Below are positions 15,234-23,577 of a DNA stretch of 38,226 nucleotides, in pieces. The translations under genes were made by a program, and so were the position numbers. The notes beneath the pieces were generated by a model. It did not search any database, was not told the DNA's origin, and was given only the letters and a program-made list of their open reading frames with translations. The first letter of the stretch is position 1. Each line of letters begins with the position of its first letter. This DNA comes from Candidatus Bathyarchaeota archaeon (GTDB lineage: Archaea; Thermoproteota; Bathyarchaeia; Bathyarchaeales; SOJC01): the NCBI GenBank assembly GCA_020341775.1, contig CP070835.1, positions 1,177,775-1,216,000 of the forward strand. Reading direction: 5' to 3'.

Positions 15234-16748
15234 TTGGCAAAAACAGAGCAAGAAACTGTTAAGCGAAAGACTTCAACGTTCCGCGAAGTCTACCCTATTC
15301 AAGAGCCTTACGTCTATGCTGCAATAATCAAAGACCCAGAAACTCAAAAAATTCGATATCAAATAATCGAACCGACATTGCTCGAAGAAGAGGCCCAGAT
15401 GCTGAAGGAAATAAAAAGCATATTAATGAAAGACATCGACGTTAACTTAAAAGAAATCGAGACAAAAGAGAAAGCTGCGGCGTTCTTGAAGCAGAGAATT
15501 TTCGAGATTATAGAGAATTATCGCCTGAAAATCGCTGAAGAAGCCATAGACAAGCTAATCTACTACATTGTACGGGATTTCATCTATTACGGCAAAATTG
15601 ACCCGTTAATGAAAGACCGAATGGTTGAGGACATATCAGCAGATGGTCTTAACATCCCGATCTATATTTGGCACCGTGAATATGAATCTCTCCCAACGGA
15701 CATTACCTTCAAAAACGAAAGAGAACTCAACTCTTTCATTGTAAGATTAGCATACCTTTCCGGCAAGAACATTTCCTTGGCTTCCCCCATACTCGATGCC
15801 TCTCTTCCAGATGGTAGCCGAGTTCAATTGACTTACGGAAACGAAATCACACGACGCGGTTCAACCTTCACTATACGACGTTTTCGTTTCGACCCTCTCA
15901 CAATATCAGACTTGATAAGCTTCAACACACTATCGTCTGAAATGGCCGCCTATTTCTGGTATGTCATAGAGAACCGAGCATCAGTTCTTGTCGCGGGTGG
16001 CGTGGCATCCGGCAAGACAACTATGCTCAACTGTTTATCTATGTTTATCAAGCCCGAATTAAAAATCGTGAGCGTAGAAGACACAGCTGAACTAAATCTG
16101 CCGCATGAAAATTGGGTGCCCTCTGTTGTAAGAACTCATTTCGGGCAAGACAAGGGTCTGGGCACTATAACGTTATTCGACCTTTTAAAAGCCGCAGTCC
16201 GCCAACGTCCCGACTTTATTATTGTAGGTGAAGTGAGAGGCGCAGAAACCTATACGCTCTTTCAGGCGATGGCAACAGGACATCTCGGTATGAGCACTAT
16301 TCATGCCGAGTCGGCAGACTCTGTCATGAATAGGCTTGAATCTGAACCTATGAACATACCTCGCCCTCTATTAGCTATGATTGACGCCTTAACAATCCAA
16401 CTGAGAACGGAAATCGATGGCAAGCCCGCTAGACGAACTGCATCAGTGACCGAGATTGTTGCTCTTGATCCTCAAACTAGGGAACTGCTTACAAATGACG
16501 CATTTCACTGGAATCCTCGAGAAGACTCGTTTGAATTCACGGGTCATAGCCACATTCTAGAGAAGAATATGGAAGCCAAGGGTGTAACCCTGGAAGAGAT
16601 TCAAGGAGAATTAAAACGGCGAAGGGCTGTGTTGGAGTGGATCGTAGAAAGGGACCTGCGGGGACATACAGATGTTGCTAATGTTATTCGGGAATACCAC
16701 GCAAACCCTGACAGGATCTATAGAAAAGCGAGGATGAGTCGTCGGTGA
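15234..16748 (+). CDS. Type II/IV secretion ATPase, TadA/GspE-like pilus motor
   Basis: 504 aa hexameric ATPase for pilus assembly at the cytoplasmic membrane. An N-terminal domain comes first, then the catalytic core. Walker A is GGVASGKTT at residues 255-263. The Asp-box region is SVEDTAELNLP. Walker B is RPDFIIVGEVRGAE, and the His-box is ATGHLGMSTIHAES. The start is TTG 15234 (MAKTEQETVKRK); the upstream purines (ggaaacgg) are weak. It leads a tight operon: its stop overlaps the next gene in GTGA. No archaellum-specific ArlH/ArlI-J context is present, so a type IV adhesion pilus is more likely than an archaellum. Confidence 0.9.
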   Translation: MAKTEQETVKRKTSTFREVYPIQEPYVYAAIIKDPETQKIRYQIIEPTLLEEEAQMLKEIKSILMKDIDVNLKEIETKEKAAAFLKQRIFEIIENYRLKIAEEAIDKLIYYIVRDFIYYGKIDPLMKDRMVEDISADGLNIPIYIWHREYESLPTDITFKNERELNSFIVRLAYLSGKNISLASPILDASLPDGSRVQLTYGNEITRRGSTFTIRRFRFDPLTISDLISFNTLSSEMAAYFWYVIENRASVLVAGGVASGKTTMLNCLSMFIKPELKIVSVEDTAELNLPHENWVPSVVRTHFGQDKGLGTITLFDLLKAAVRQRPDFIIVGEVRGAETYTLFQAMATGHLGMSTIHAESADSVMNRLESEPMNIPRPLLAMIDALTIQLRTEIDGKPARRTASVTEIVALDPQTRELLTNDAFHWNPREDSFEFTGHSHILEKNMEAKGVTLEEIQGELKRRRAVLEWIVERDLRGHTDVANVIREYHANPDRIYRKARMSRR

Positions 16749-17752
16749 GTTTTGACAAAATTAAAAAATTAATCAGTCAAGCTTACCGAAGCATCAAGCA
16801 TAAGATATCGCCTCGAACTTCTCTGTTGTCGAAACGCCTTAAGACCCAGCCAGCAAAAGGAATCGCACGAACGAGATGGAAACCCGAGCTTTTTGCCTAT
16901 CAACTCTTGGGCGAGAAAACAAGCCGGTTCCTACCGCTATTTAAAGACATGGATGCAGGTTTATACAAATCTGGCTTGAATGTAGGCTTAAAACCCTATG
17001 TCAGTCTAACGCTTCTAACATGCTTAGCCGCAACTGTTTTTACGCTACTCTTTGTTCCCTCAATACTCCATCTCATTCTGCAGTTACCGCTCTTTTCTTC
17101 TCTTCTCTTTGGGATAGGGAGCAGCCTGTTGGCGGGGGCTCTAACTATAATTGGCTTCTACGTTTATCCTCTCTATAAGGCAGAAAACATTAGGCGTGAC
17201 TTAAATGACAGCATGGCCTTTTCCGCTGGGTATCTAGCAATCTTAGCAGGTGCAGGAGTGCCTTTCGACAGTATGTTCCGCTCTCTCTCCCAAATCCCTC
17301 AGAAATTAGCTGTTGTGGATGAGTCGAAAGCAATAATTCGGGACGTTGACCTCTTTGGGACAGATTTCATCACTGCTCTAGAAAACGCGTCCAATCGCAC
17401 TCCTTCTGAGAGATTCAAAGAACTACTTGAAGGCTTCATAGCAACAATTCACTCAGGCGGCAATCTTAGGTCTTACTTGTTGCACAGATCAAAGCAGAAT
17501 ATGAGGTCTAAGCGTGTTGCTCTGCGGAAGTTCTCAGACACCCTTAGTGTAGTCTCAGAATTCTATGTTACGTTACTTGTAGCTGGGCCGCTCATTTTTG
17601 TTGTGATGCTTGCAGTCATGGCTACACTAGGAAGCGGCGGATTCGGTATATTAGAACCAACTCTGTTGTTGACGCTGATTACATATGTTGGAATACCTGT
17701 AGGGTCGCTCATTTTCGTTATAGTATTAGACGCGCTCACACCTCGGTGGTGA
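16745..17752 (+). CDS. TadC/GspF-like pilus platform membrane protein (first)
   Basis: 335 aa with the T2SSF architecture. A soluble N-terminal domain is followed by paired helices (LTLLTCLAATVFTLLFVPSI and a second at about residue 120-145). A cytoplasmic four-helix region contains NDSMAFSAGYLAILAGAGVP. Two final helices include LLVAGPLIFVVMLAVMATLG. It forms the inner-membrane platform on which the ATPase acts. It starts at GTG 16745 in a GTGA overlap with the ATPase stop. The pair of different platform proteins is the usual TadB/TadC-style arrangement. Confidence 0.85.
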   Translation: MSFDKIKKLISQAYRSIKHKISPRTSLLSKRLKTQPAKGIARTRWKPELFAYQLLGEKTSRFLPLFKDMDAGLYKSGLNVGLKPYVSLTLLTCLAATVFTLLFVPSILHLILQLPLFSSLLFGIGSSLLAGALTIIGFYVYPLYKAENIRRDLNDSMAFSAGYLAILAGAGVPFDSMFRSLSQIPQKLAVVDESKAIIRDVDLFGTDFITALENASNRTPSERFKELLEGFIATIHSGGNLRSYLLHRSKQNMRSKRVALRKFSDTLSVVSEFYVTLLVAGPLIFVVMLAVMATLGSGGFGILEPTLLLTLITYVGIPVGSLIFVIVLDALTPRW

Positions 17753-17754
17753 AG

Positions 17755-18573
17755 ATGCCGAAAGTTGCAAGACGAGAAAAGGCAATTGCTTGGGCGGCAT
17801 CAATTAGTCTTGGTGCAATTATCATAATTGCAGCCATTTTAACTATTGGAGAAAAACCGCTTTTTCAAGATTACCTTTTCTTTGCAGCAGCGGTCACCAT
17901 ATTTCCTCCTGCGGTCTTAAGCCACCTAGATTACCGCTGGAAACGGGCGATTGACCAACATCTCCCTGAAGTATTCAGAAGCATAGTTCAAGCTCAACAA
18001 ACTGGCTTGACTTTGTATCAAGCTTGGGAGGAGGCCTCAAAACGAGACTACGGACCATTAACTGCGGAGCTCAAAAAAATGGTAAACCAGATGTCTTGGG
18101 GGCTGTCTTTCGAAGAAGCACTTCAAGCATTTGGAAAACGTGTTGACACACCATTAGTTCAGAGGACAGTGCCGCTAATTATCGAAGCAAGCCATTCCGG
18201 CGGACATATAGAAAAAGTTTTTGCCCCAATGGGGAGTTTCATTCAAGCCACTTTAGCCATGCAAAAGGAGAGGGAAGCTCAGACAAGACCGTACCTCGCA
18301 ATAATCTATGTTGCTTTTTTTGTTTTTGTCTTCACCATTGTCTTACTTTTTAAAATATTCTTTGTACAAATGGAGTCTGCACCCATTATTGGCTTTTCCA
18401 TGTGGAATCCTGAGGAAGCTTGGCGAAATCTCTTTCACATGGGCCTTATACAAGCGTTTTTCGGAGGATTAGTGGCGGGAAAAATGGGTGAGGGTTCGAT
18501 GAGCGCTGGACTGAAACATAGTATGATACTAATGGCAAGCGGATACTTTGCGCTGAAATTCATAGCATGGTGA
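17755..18573 (+). CDS. TadC/GspF-like pilus platform membrane protein (second)
   Basis: 272 aa from ATG 17755. Two helices near the N-terminus (AWAASISLGAIIIIAAILTI and FFAAAVTIFPPAVLS) precede the cytoplasmic T2SSF helical domain. That domain carries LPEVFRSIVQAQQTGLTLYQ and SHSGGHIEKVFAPMG, and more helices follow. The start at 17755 is preferred because ggtggtga lies immediately upstream. GTG 17749, in a GTGA overlap with the previous stop, is the alternative. It pairs with the preceding gene as the second half of the pilus platform. Confidence 0.85.
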   Translation: MPKVARREKAIAWAASISLGAIIIIAAILTIGEKPLFQDYLFFAAAVTIFPPAVLSHLDYRWKRAIDQHLPEVFRSIVQAQQTGLTLYQAWEEASKRDYGPLTAELKKMVNQMSWGLSFEEALQAFGKRVDTPLVQRTVPLIIEASHSGGHIEKVFAPMGSFIQATLAMQKEREAQTRPYLAIIYVAFFVFVFTIVLLFKIFFVQMESAPIIGFSMWNPEEAWRNLFHMGLIQAFFGGLVAGKMGEGSMSAGLKHSMILMASGYFALKFIAW

Positions 18574-18578
18574 TTGCA

Positions 18579-18980
18579 ATGAGAAGGCTTTTAAGAAGCA
18601 AACGTGGAGTTACGCCCGTTCTAAGCAATGTTCTGCTTACTGTTGTAGCTGTAGCTGCAATGTCCTTGGCTGCGTCTGCCACCTATGTAATCACTGACAA
18701 CTTGCATCAAATTATGGGAGAACGGATAACCGTAGAAGATGTCTGGTTCTCTTCAAATGCTATTTCCATTTATCTTCGCAACACGGGAAAAGTAGCCGTT
18801 CAAATAGCATCTGTATATGTGAACTCTACAAGCCAACACTTCACTCCATTGGCGTTAGAAGTTAAGGAACATGGCTGGTTAAACGTTAGTTTCATTTGGA
18901 AAAACAATAGTCTATATCACATAAATCTAGTCACAAGTCGAGGAACTAAAATTGTGGAGTACTACAAGGCATCCTCGTAA
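18579..18980 (+). CDS. Type IV pilin-like protein with class III signal peptide
   Basis: 133 aa. RSKRG followed by VTPVLSNVLLTVVAVAAMSLAASA is a class III (prepilin) signal: a basic stretch ending in Gly and then a hydrophobic helix that would be the pilus core. This is typical of archaeal DUF1628-type pilins. The mature part has three N-x-S/T sequons. ATG 18579 is chosen because ggtgatt, a match to the 16S 3' end, lies 4 bases upstream; ATG 18567 lacks an SD. No prepilin peptidase is in the window, so processing would use one encoded elsewhere. Confidence 0.82.
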   Translation: MRRLLRSKRGVTPVLSNVLLTVVAVAAMSLAASATYVITDNLHQIMGERITVEDVWFSSNAISIYLRNTGKVAVQIASVYVNSTSQHFTPLALEVKEHGWLNVSFIWKNNSLYHINLVTSRGTKIVEYYKASS

Positions 18981-19860
18981 TTTCAAGCATGACAAGCGTG
19001 GAGTCAGCAGCGTCATAGTCATAGTCCTAAGCCTCGTAATACTGGTGACGATAACATCCAATGTAATTATGTGGAGCTATCAAATGAACCAACTTGACTG
19101 GAAAAAGATGCAAGAGAGTCTCAGAATCGTTGATGTTGCTAACGTTAACACCACCTATTCTTCCTGGCTCACAGCTCAAAGTGAATATGAAGTAAACGTC
19201 GGAAGTCGCGTGAATGGAACATATCTAACCACTAAGACAATTGACAATAACGGAGAGGTTTTTCAGGAAGAAGAAAGACCACCAACCTATAGATTAGACA
19301 TAAATGGTACTTTTCTAATAGACCTATCAGATTACCCGCCCCTGCTAATTAAGACCATTGAAGTGCAAATAAGATTATCAGCCGTAAGCGATTCTGAAAA
19401 GTATTACGTGAAGGCGCATAACTGGACGAACAATGAATACAGTGACCTTGGCTTTAATGACACTAGAGGATGCACCCCATCAAATAGTTGGGATTACTAT
19501 TCAGTAAATTTCACCGACAAATGGGATAGTTATGTGCAAGACAATGGAGTGATAGTGTTGAAGTTCCATGACGAGCAGAACGATCCCTTTTGCACAAGTG
19601 TTATGATAGATTTTATGGGTGTCAGAGTAGTTGCCTACGGCGTCGCTTTCAACCTCCGGAATAACGGGTCCCTAACAACACATGTCGTTTCCCTATGGAT
19701 TGTAACACCTGAAGCACATCGTCACTTCAATGTTGATTTGTTCCTTAACACAGGCGAAAATTTGACGTATCTTCTTGGGGGTGTCCAGTTACAAGGGGGC
19801 CTATTCCACATAAAGGCCGTCACTGAACGCGGTAATACAGCAGTATATTCGCCAAGCTGA
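18952..19860 (+). CDS. Large pilin-like surface protein with class III signal peptide
   Basis: 302 aa. FKHDKRG precedes VSSVIVIVLSLVILVTITSNVIMW, a prepilin-type signal and core helix. A large extracellular beta-rich domain follows. I count eight N-x-S/T sequons in it (for example NTT, NGT, NWT, NDT, NFT, NGS, NLT), suggesting heavy N-glycosylation. It could be a minor tip pilin or adhesin. TTG 18952 is supported by gagga seven bases upstream and overlaps the previous gene by 29 bases. Its stop abuts the stop of the convergent gene with no spacer. Confidence 0.78.
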   Translation: MWSTTRHPRNFKHDKRGVSSVIVIVLSLVILVTITSNVIMWSYQMNQLDWKKMQESLRIVDVANVNTTYSSWLTAQSEYEVNVGSRVNGTYLTTKTIDNNGEVFQEEERPPTYRLDINGTFLIDLSDYPPLLIKTIEVQIRLSAVSDSEKYYVKAHNWTNNEYSDLGFNDTRGCTPSNSWDYYSVNFTDKWDSYVQDNGVIVLKFHDEQNDPFCTSVMIDFMGVRVVAYGVAFNLRNNGSLTTHVVSLWIVTPEAHRHFNVDLFLNTGENLTYLLGGVQLQGGLFHIKAVTERGNTAVYSPS

Positions 19861-20850
19861 CTACTTTTCTGGCTCCATGCATTTGCCTGCAAAAGCAGTT
19901 ATGGCTTCTTCAGGGCTTTTCGCCTCTATTAGTCTGATATTGTAAAGTTTCGCCATTTTTCTTCCATTTTCGGTTATCTTAGGAATGACAATTAAACAGG
20001 CATTGTCTGGTGCTACATCATAAATCTTGGCAAACATCGCGATGACTGGCTGCTCTGAGACGGCGTTCTTTGTAGATGTCGCTAGATCTATTACGATCAT
20101 GTCTTTGGAAGCGTCACCCTTGAAAGCTGTGATATCGAACATGTGACTTGCCCCTGACTTCCCTCTCAAAAAACCAGGCGTCTCAACCTCGAATCCTTGG
20201 TCTTCCAAGAATTGTTTTATAGGCGAAACTAGAATCCATCCGCGCGAAGCCTCGTGTCTTGCCTCTGATGTCAGTTCATAGGAGTAGGCATTTTCGTAAA
20301 TCCCGTCTTCAAAAGTGAAGGTTTTATGGCAATTTCGACAGAAATGGGATGGAACTGGGATGTCAAAGCTCTTCTTGCAGTCATTACACGAACACCAAAT
20401 TCCAGCCTTCTTATAATCAACATCTGGTTTGATTAGGGCTTTGCCACATCTCGGGCATTGTAGCATATCTTTCTCTGCAAAGCGATCTTCGGTGTCGATG
20501 TACCCACATTGCACGTGCTCCACCAAAGCGCTTTTTTTAACGTCGAATGATTTGCAATGGGGGCAAGTGTAATGGATTGAAATCTTAGGTGAACCACAAT
20601 GTGGGCAAAACAGAATTTTGTCGTAAAGTTCTTTCTCAAGGATTCCAGCCGCAGTCAGTTGAGCCAAGAATTCTTCAGCTTTTGCCGGGGCTCCTAGAAT
20701 CTTTTCAACAAGAGGATAAGTATAGCCTCGATGTGAGTCGAAAACCGGGTCTAACCTTGAAAGCTCCCCACTTACAAATTTACTCAGAAACACTTGAACT
20801 ATATGATCCTTGTAGAGCTCTGCTCTTTTGGTTTTTGTGACTTTTGACAT
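19861..20850 (-). CDS. Multi-zinc-ribbon protein with nuclease-like C-terminal domain
   Basis: 329 aa from ATG 20850 (MSKVTKTKRAELYKDHIVQV), which has gagga upstream; the frame is open 30 codons further. An N-terminal helical region of about 80 residues is followed by many Cys pairs: FCPHCGS, TCPHCKS, QCPRCGK, WCSCNDC and FCRNCHK. This resembles the TACK-archaeal TackOD1-type zinc-binding domain. The last 100 residues (SHMFDITAFKG, DMIVIDLATSTK) look like a restriction-endonuclease-type fold with possible Asp/Lys positions. The stop is base-adjacent to that of the pilus operon. Possible roles are signalling output or nucleic-acid processing; neither is established. Confidence 0.6.
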   Translation of the reverse strand: MSKVTKTKRAELYKDHIVQVFLSKFVSGELSRLDPVFDSHRGYTYPLVEKILGAPAKAEEFLAQLTAAGILEKELYDKILFCPHCGSPKISIHYTCPHCKSFDVKKSALVEHVQCGYIDTEDRFAEKDMLQCPRCGKALIKPDVDYKKAGIWCSCNDCKKSFDIPVPSHFCRNCHKTFTFEDGIYENAYSYELTSEARHEASRGWILVSPIKQFLEDQGFEVETPGFLRGKSGASHMFDITAFKGDASKDMIVIDLATSTKNAVSEQPVIAMFAKIYDVAPDNACLIVIPKITENGRKMAKLYNIRLIEAKSPEEAITAFAGKCMEPEK

Positions 20851-21007
20851 AGGTCCTCGACACTGCTCTCCTCGATATCGCACTAACCATTGATAAATGA
20901 GATTATTCAACTTAGTTCTTAAAGATTTCCCGAATCCCATTCCACTTTTTCAAAGATTATGTGCATTAATGAAATTACTTCATGGTTACTGCATGATTCT
21001 ATGGTTT

Positions 21008-21025
21008 GGTTTGCAGTGCCAAACC
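21008..21025. repeat. Inverted repeat GGTTTG / CAAACC
   Basis: Six-base arms around a six-base loop (cagtgc). It lies between the zinc-ribbon gene and the acyl-CoA dehydrogenase operon. It may be a weak hairpin or a binding site. Confidence 0.35.
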
Positions 21026-21064
21026 TTACAACGCCATCATTCGAGTGGGCTAGAGGATAGCTTC

Positions 21065-21171
21065 GTTTCTAGAAACATGCCAACACAATCCTGATGCGAA
21101 ATTTCGCTTTCTTTCTCAGTGTGCACTTGCGCATAAAAGATATATTCTGCAGCTCGAGAGATAATATCTCT
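21065..21171. promoter_or_regulatory. Palindrome-rich control region of the acyl-CoA dehydrogenase pair
   Basis: Three different palindromes lie in 107 bases. GTTTCTAGAAAC is at 21065-21076 and GCGAAATTTCGC at 21096-21107, both perfect 12-mers. AGAGATA-A-TATCTCT is at 21157-21171, with 7-bp arms. A TATA-like gcataaaaga (21131-21140) predicts initiation near 21160, so the third site would cover the start point as a repressor site. The first two sit where activators bind in archaea. The adjacent AsnC/Lrp-like gene is a candidate regulator. Confidence 0.5.
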
Positions 21172-21197
21172 TTCGATCTTGGATATGGTGAATTGTA

Positions 21198-22364
21198 TTG
21201 GATTTCGAGTTGACTAATGAACAAAAAATGATAGTGCAAGCAGCGTCTGAAATAGCTCAAGATTTCCAACCAGATTATTGGAGAAAGAAAGACAAGAACC
21301 ACGAATATCCTGTGGACTTTTGGAAAACTTTGGTTGAAGCAGGCTTCGTAGGTATAGTGATTCCTGAAGAATATGGGGGGAGCGAGATGGGAATGTTTGA
21401 AATGATGTTGGCTATGGAAACTTTGACCTCTGAGAGCTGTGGATTGGCTGGAATGTGGTTTCTTTGTCTAACTTCTGTTTTCGGAGGTTTATCGATAGTA
21501 AAACATGGAAATGACCAACAAAAAGAGAAGTATTTACCCCAAATAGCCAAAGGCATGGAATTTTGCCTAGCTTTAACCGAGCCAGATGCTGGAACAAACA
21601 CTTTGAATACGCAAACAGCAGCCGTCAGAAGCGGGGACGAGTTTGTAATAAACGGACGTAAAACCTTCATTTCAGGAGCAGACAGAGCGAAGGGAATGCT
21701 GCTTGTAACCAGAACAACACCCTTAGAAGAAACCTCGAAGAGAACTTTTGGCTTGAGCCTTTTTCTTGTAGACCTGCCAAACCCTGCAGTTGAAGTCAAT
21801 CCTATAGAAAAACATGGAATCAACTACTCAAAAACCTGCGATGTTTTCATCACTGACCTTAAAGTTCCAAAAGAAAATATTTTAGGTGTGGAGGAGAAGG
21901 GCTGGCATCTTGTACTCGATACATTGAATCCCGAAAGAATGTCGTTCTCAGCAGCAGCTGGCGGAATCGGGCTCCTAGCAATTAGAACCGCAGTCGACTA
22001 TGCTAACCAAAGGAAGGTTTTCGGAGTTCCTATTGGTACTCACCAAGCCATTCAGTTTCCTCTTGCGGAAGCGAAAGCAAAGATCGAGGCTGCAAGACTC
22101 CTCAATTATCAAGCCTCTTGGCTTTACGACAAAGGACAACCATGTGGCGCTAAGGCTAACATGGCCAAAGTGATCGCTGTTGAAGCTGGTATTCAAGGCG
22201 TATATCATTCAATGCAAACTCTTGGTGGTTATGGTTATGCTGTGGAGTATGACATAGAACGTTGGTGGAGAGAAGTAAATGTAATTAGACTAGCACCAGT
22301 AACTCACCAGATGGCTTTGGCCTTCATCGGCGAACATGTGTTAGGACTTCCGAAATCCTATTAG
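21198..22364 (+). CDS. Acyl-CoA dehydrogenase family protein with displaced catalytic Glu
   Basis: 388 aa FAD flavoprotein of the acyl-CoA dehydrogenase fold: ALTEPDAGTNTLNTQTAAVR, FVINGRKTFISGAD and RKVFGVPIGTHQAIQFPLAEAKAKIEA-type segments are present. Where most members have IYEGT it reads RLAPVTHQM, so Pro367 replaces the MCAD-type catalytic Glu. NPE246RM lies where isovaleryl- and long-chain enzymes place their base, so Glu246 is the likely substitute. TTG 21198 is supported by ggtga six bases upstream. It forms a pair with the next gene. The substrate is unknown; it may act on branched-chain or unusual acyl-CoA. Confidence 0.86.
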   Translation: MDFELTNEQKMIVQAASEIAQDFQPDYWRKKDKNHEYPVDFWKTLVEAGFVGIVIPEEYGGSEMGMFEMMLAMETLTSESCGLAGMWFLCLTSVFGGLSIVKHGNDQQKEKYLPQIAKGMEFCLALTEPDAGTNTLNTQTAAVRSGDEFVINGRKTFISGADRAKGMLLVTRTTPLEETSKRTFGLSLFLVDLPNPAVEVNPIEKHGINYSKTCDVFITDLKVPKENILGVEEKGWHLVLDTLNPERMSFSAAAGGIGLLAIRTAVDYANQRKVFGVPIGTHQAIQFPLAEAKAKIEAARLLNYQASWLYDKGQPCGAKANMAKVIAVEAGIQGVYHSMQTLGGYGYAVEYDIERWWREVNVIRLAPVTHQMALAFIGEHVLGLPKSY

Positions 22365-22420
22365 CTACTCTTGGAGTGAAATTGAAAGTTGAACGGATCA
22401 ACTACACAGGAAGGTTGAAA

Positions 22421-23575
22421 TTGCATTTCAAGTTCAATGAAGAACAAGAAGAAATCAAAGTCGCTGCTAGAGATTTCTTTGAAAAAGAGTTCACTCCAGA
22501 ATTATCAATAGAGCTCGATCGAAAAGAAGAATTTCCTCTTGAACTCTATAAGAAGTCAGCCAAGCTTGGGTTCACGGGCATGCGACTCCCAGAAGAATAT
22601 GAAGGCCAAGGTTATGGCCTAGTTGAAGATTGCATTGTGGTGGAGGAAATGTGTAGAGTGGCTCCAGGGCTGGGCGCTGCAGTGTCGCTTGGAAACCTTA
22701 TGATTCCCGATCTCCTGCTAAAGCATGGGACACCAGAGCAGAAGGAAAGAATTATTCCTCCACTAGCCAAGGGCGACGCTATAGCTGCAGCCGCATTCAC
22801 AGAACCTGAGCATGGAAGCGACATAACACGCATGGACACAACCGCAGCTAAAAAGGGAAATGAATGGATTATCAATGGCAGCAAAGAATTCATAACCAAT
22901 GCCCCTATAGCCGATTTTCTTGTTATCTTGTGCCAAACAGATCTAAACGTTTCCCCTCCCCATAGAGGGCAAAGCCTTTTCTTGACAGAAAAGGGTATGC
23001 CAGGATTAGAAACAACGAAACTCCTCGGAAAAATGGGAATCAAACCCTGCATCACAGGATCGCTCGCACTAAGCGATCTAAGAGTACCTGAGAGCAATTT
23101 AGCGGGAGAACTCAACAAGGGCTTCTATTACGCACTGGAACTTTTCAATGGGACACGAATCACTGTGGCTGCTCAGGCTGTAGGAATGGCTCAAGGAGCC
23201 TTTGAAAAGGCATTTCGATATGCTAAAAGTCGAAAGCAGTTTGGAGCTCCCATAATCAAGTTCCAAGCAATATCCTTTACTTTGGCAGAAATGGCAATAA
23301 AGATTGAAGCGGCAAGATTGTTGACTTTCAAGGCAGCCTGGCTCTATGACGCTGGAAAAGCTAGTCCCATGGCCACTGCAATGGCTAAAGCTTATGCAGG
23401 AAGAGTTGCGATGGAAGTTACGGATTCGGCCATACAGATTTTTGGAGGGTATGGCTATTTAGCAGACTATCATCTGGAGCGTTTTCATAGATGTGCAAAG
23501 ATAACGGAGATCTATGAAGGAACAACAGAGATGCAGAAACTGACCATATTGAACCATCTACTCAGACAGATGTAG
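22421..23575 (+). CDS. Acyl-CoA dehydrogenase (canonical)
   Basis: Second gene of the pair, about 384 aa from TTG 22421 (LHFKFNEEQEEIKVAARDFF), which matches the family N-terminus. A TTG/ATG-type start at 22376 would add 15 residues with no family similarity. It contains AFTEPEHGSDITRMDTTAAK, WIINGSKEFITNA and RKQFGAPIIKFQAISFTLAE. The catalytic IYEGTTEMQ (Glu codon at 23516) is intact, unlike its upstream partner. The two genes are 11-56 bases apart and probably co-transcribed. Its stop lies two bases from the convergent regulator gene. The substrate is unknown. Confidence 0.9.
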   Translation: MHFKFNEEQEEIKVAARDFFEKEFTPELSIELDRKEEFPLELYKKSAKLGFTGMRLPEEYEGQGYGLVEDCIVVEEMCRVAPGLGAAVSLGNLMIPDLLLKHGTPEQKERIIPPLAKGDAIAAAAFTEPEHGSDITRMDTTAAKKGNEWIINGSKEFITNAPIADFLVILCQTDLNVSPPHRGQSLFLTEKGMPGLETTKLLGKMGIKPCITGSLALSDLRVPESNLAGELNKGFYYALELFNGTRITVAAQAVGMAQGAFEKAFRYAKSRKQFGAPIIKFQAISFTLAEMAIKIEAARLLTFKAAWLYDAGKASPMATAMAKAYAGRVAMEVTDSAIQIFGGYGYLADYHLERFHRCAKITEIYEGTTEMQKLTILNHLLRQM

Positions 23576-23577
23576 TT

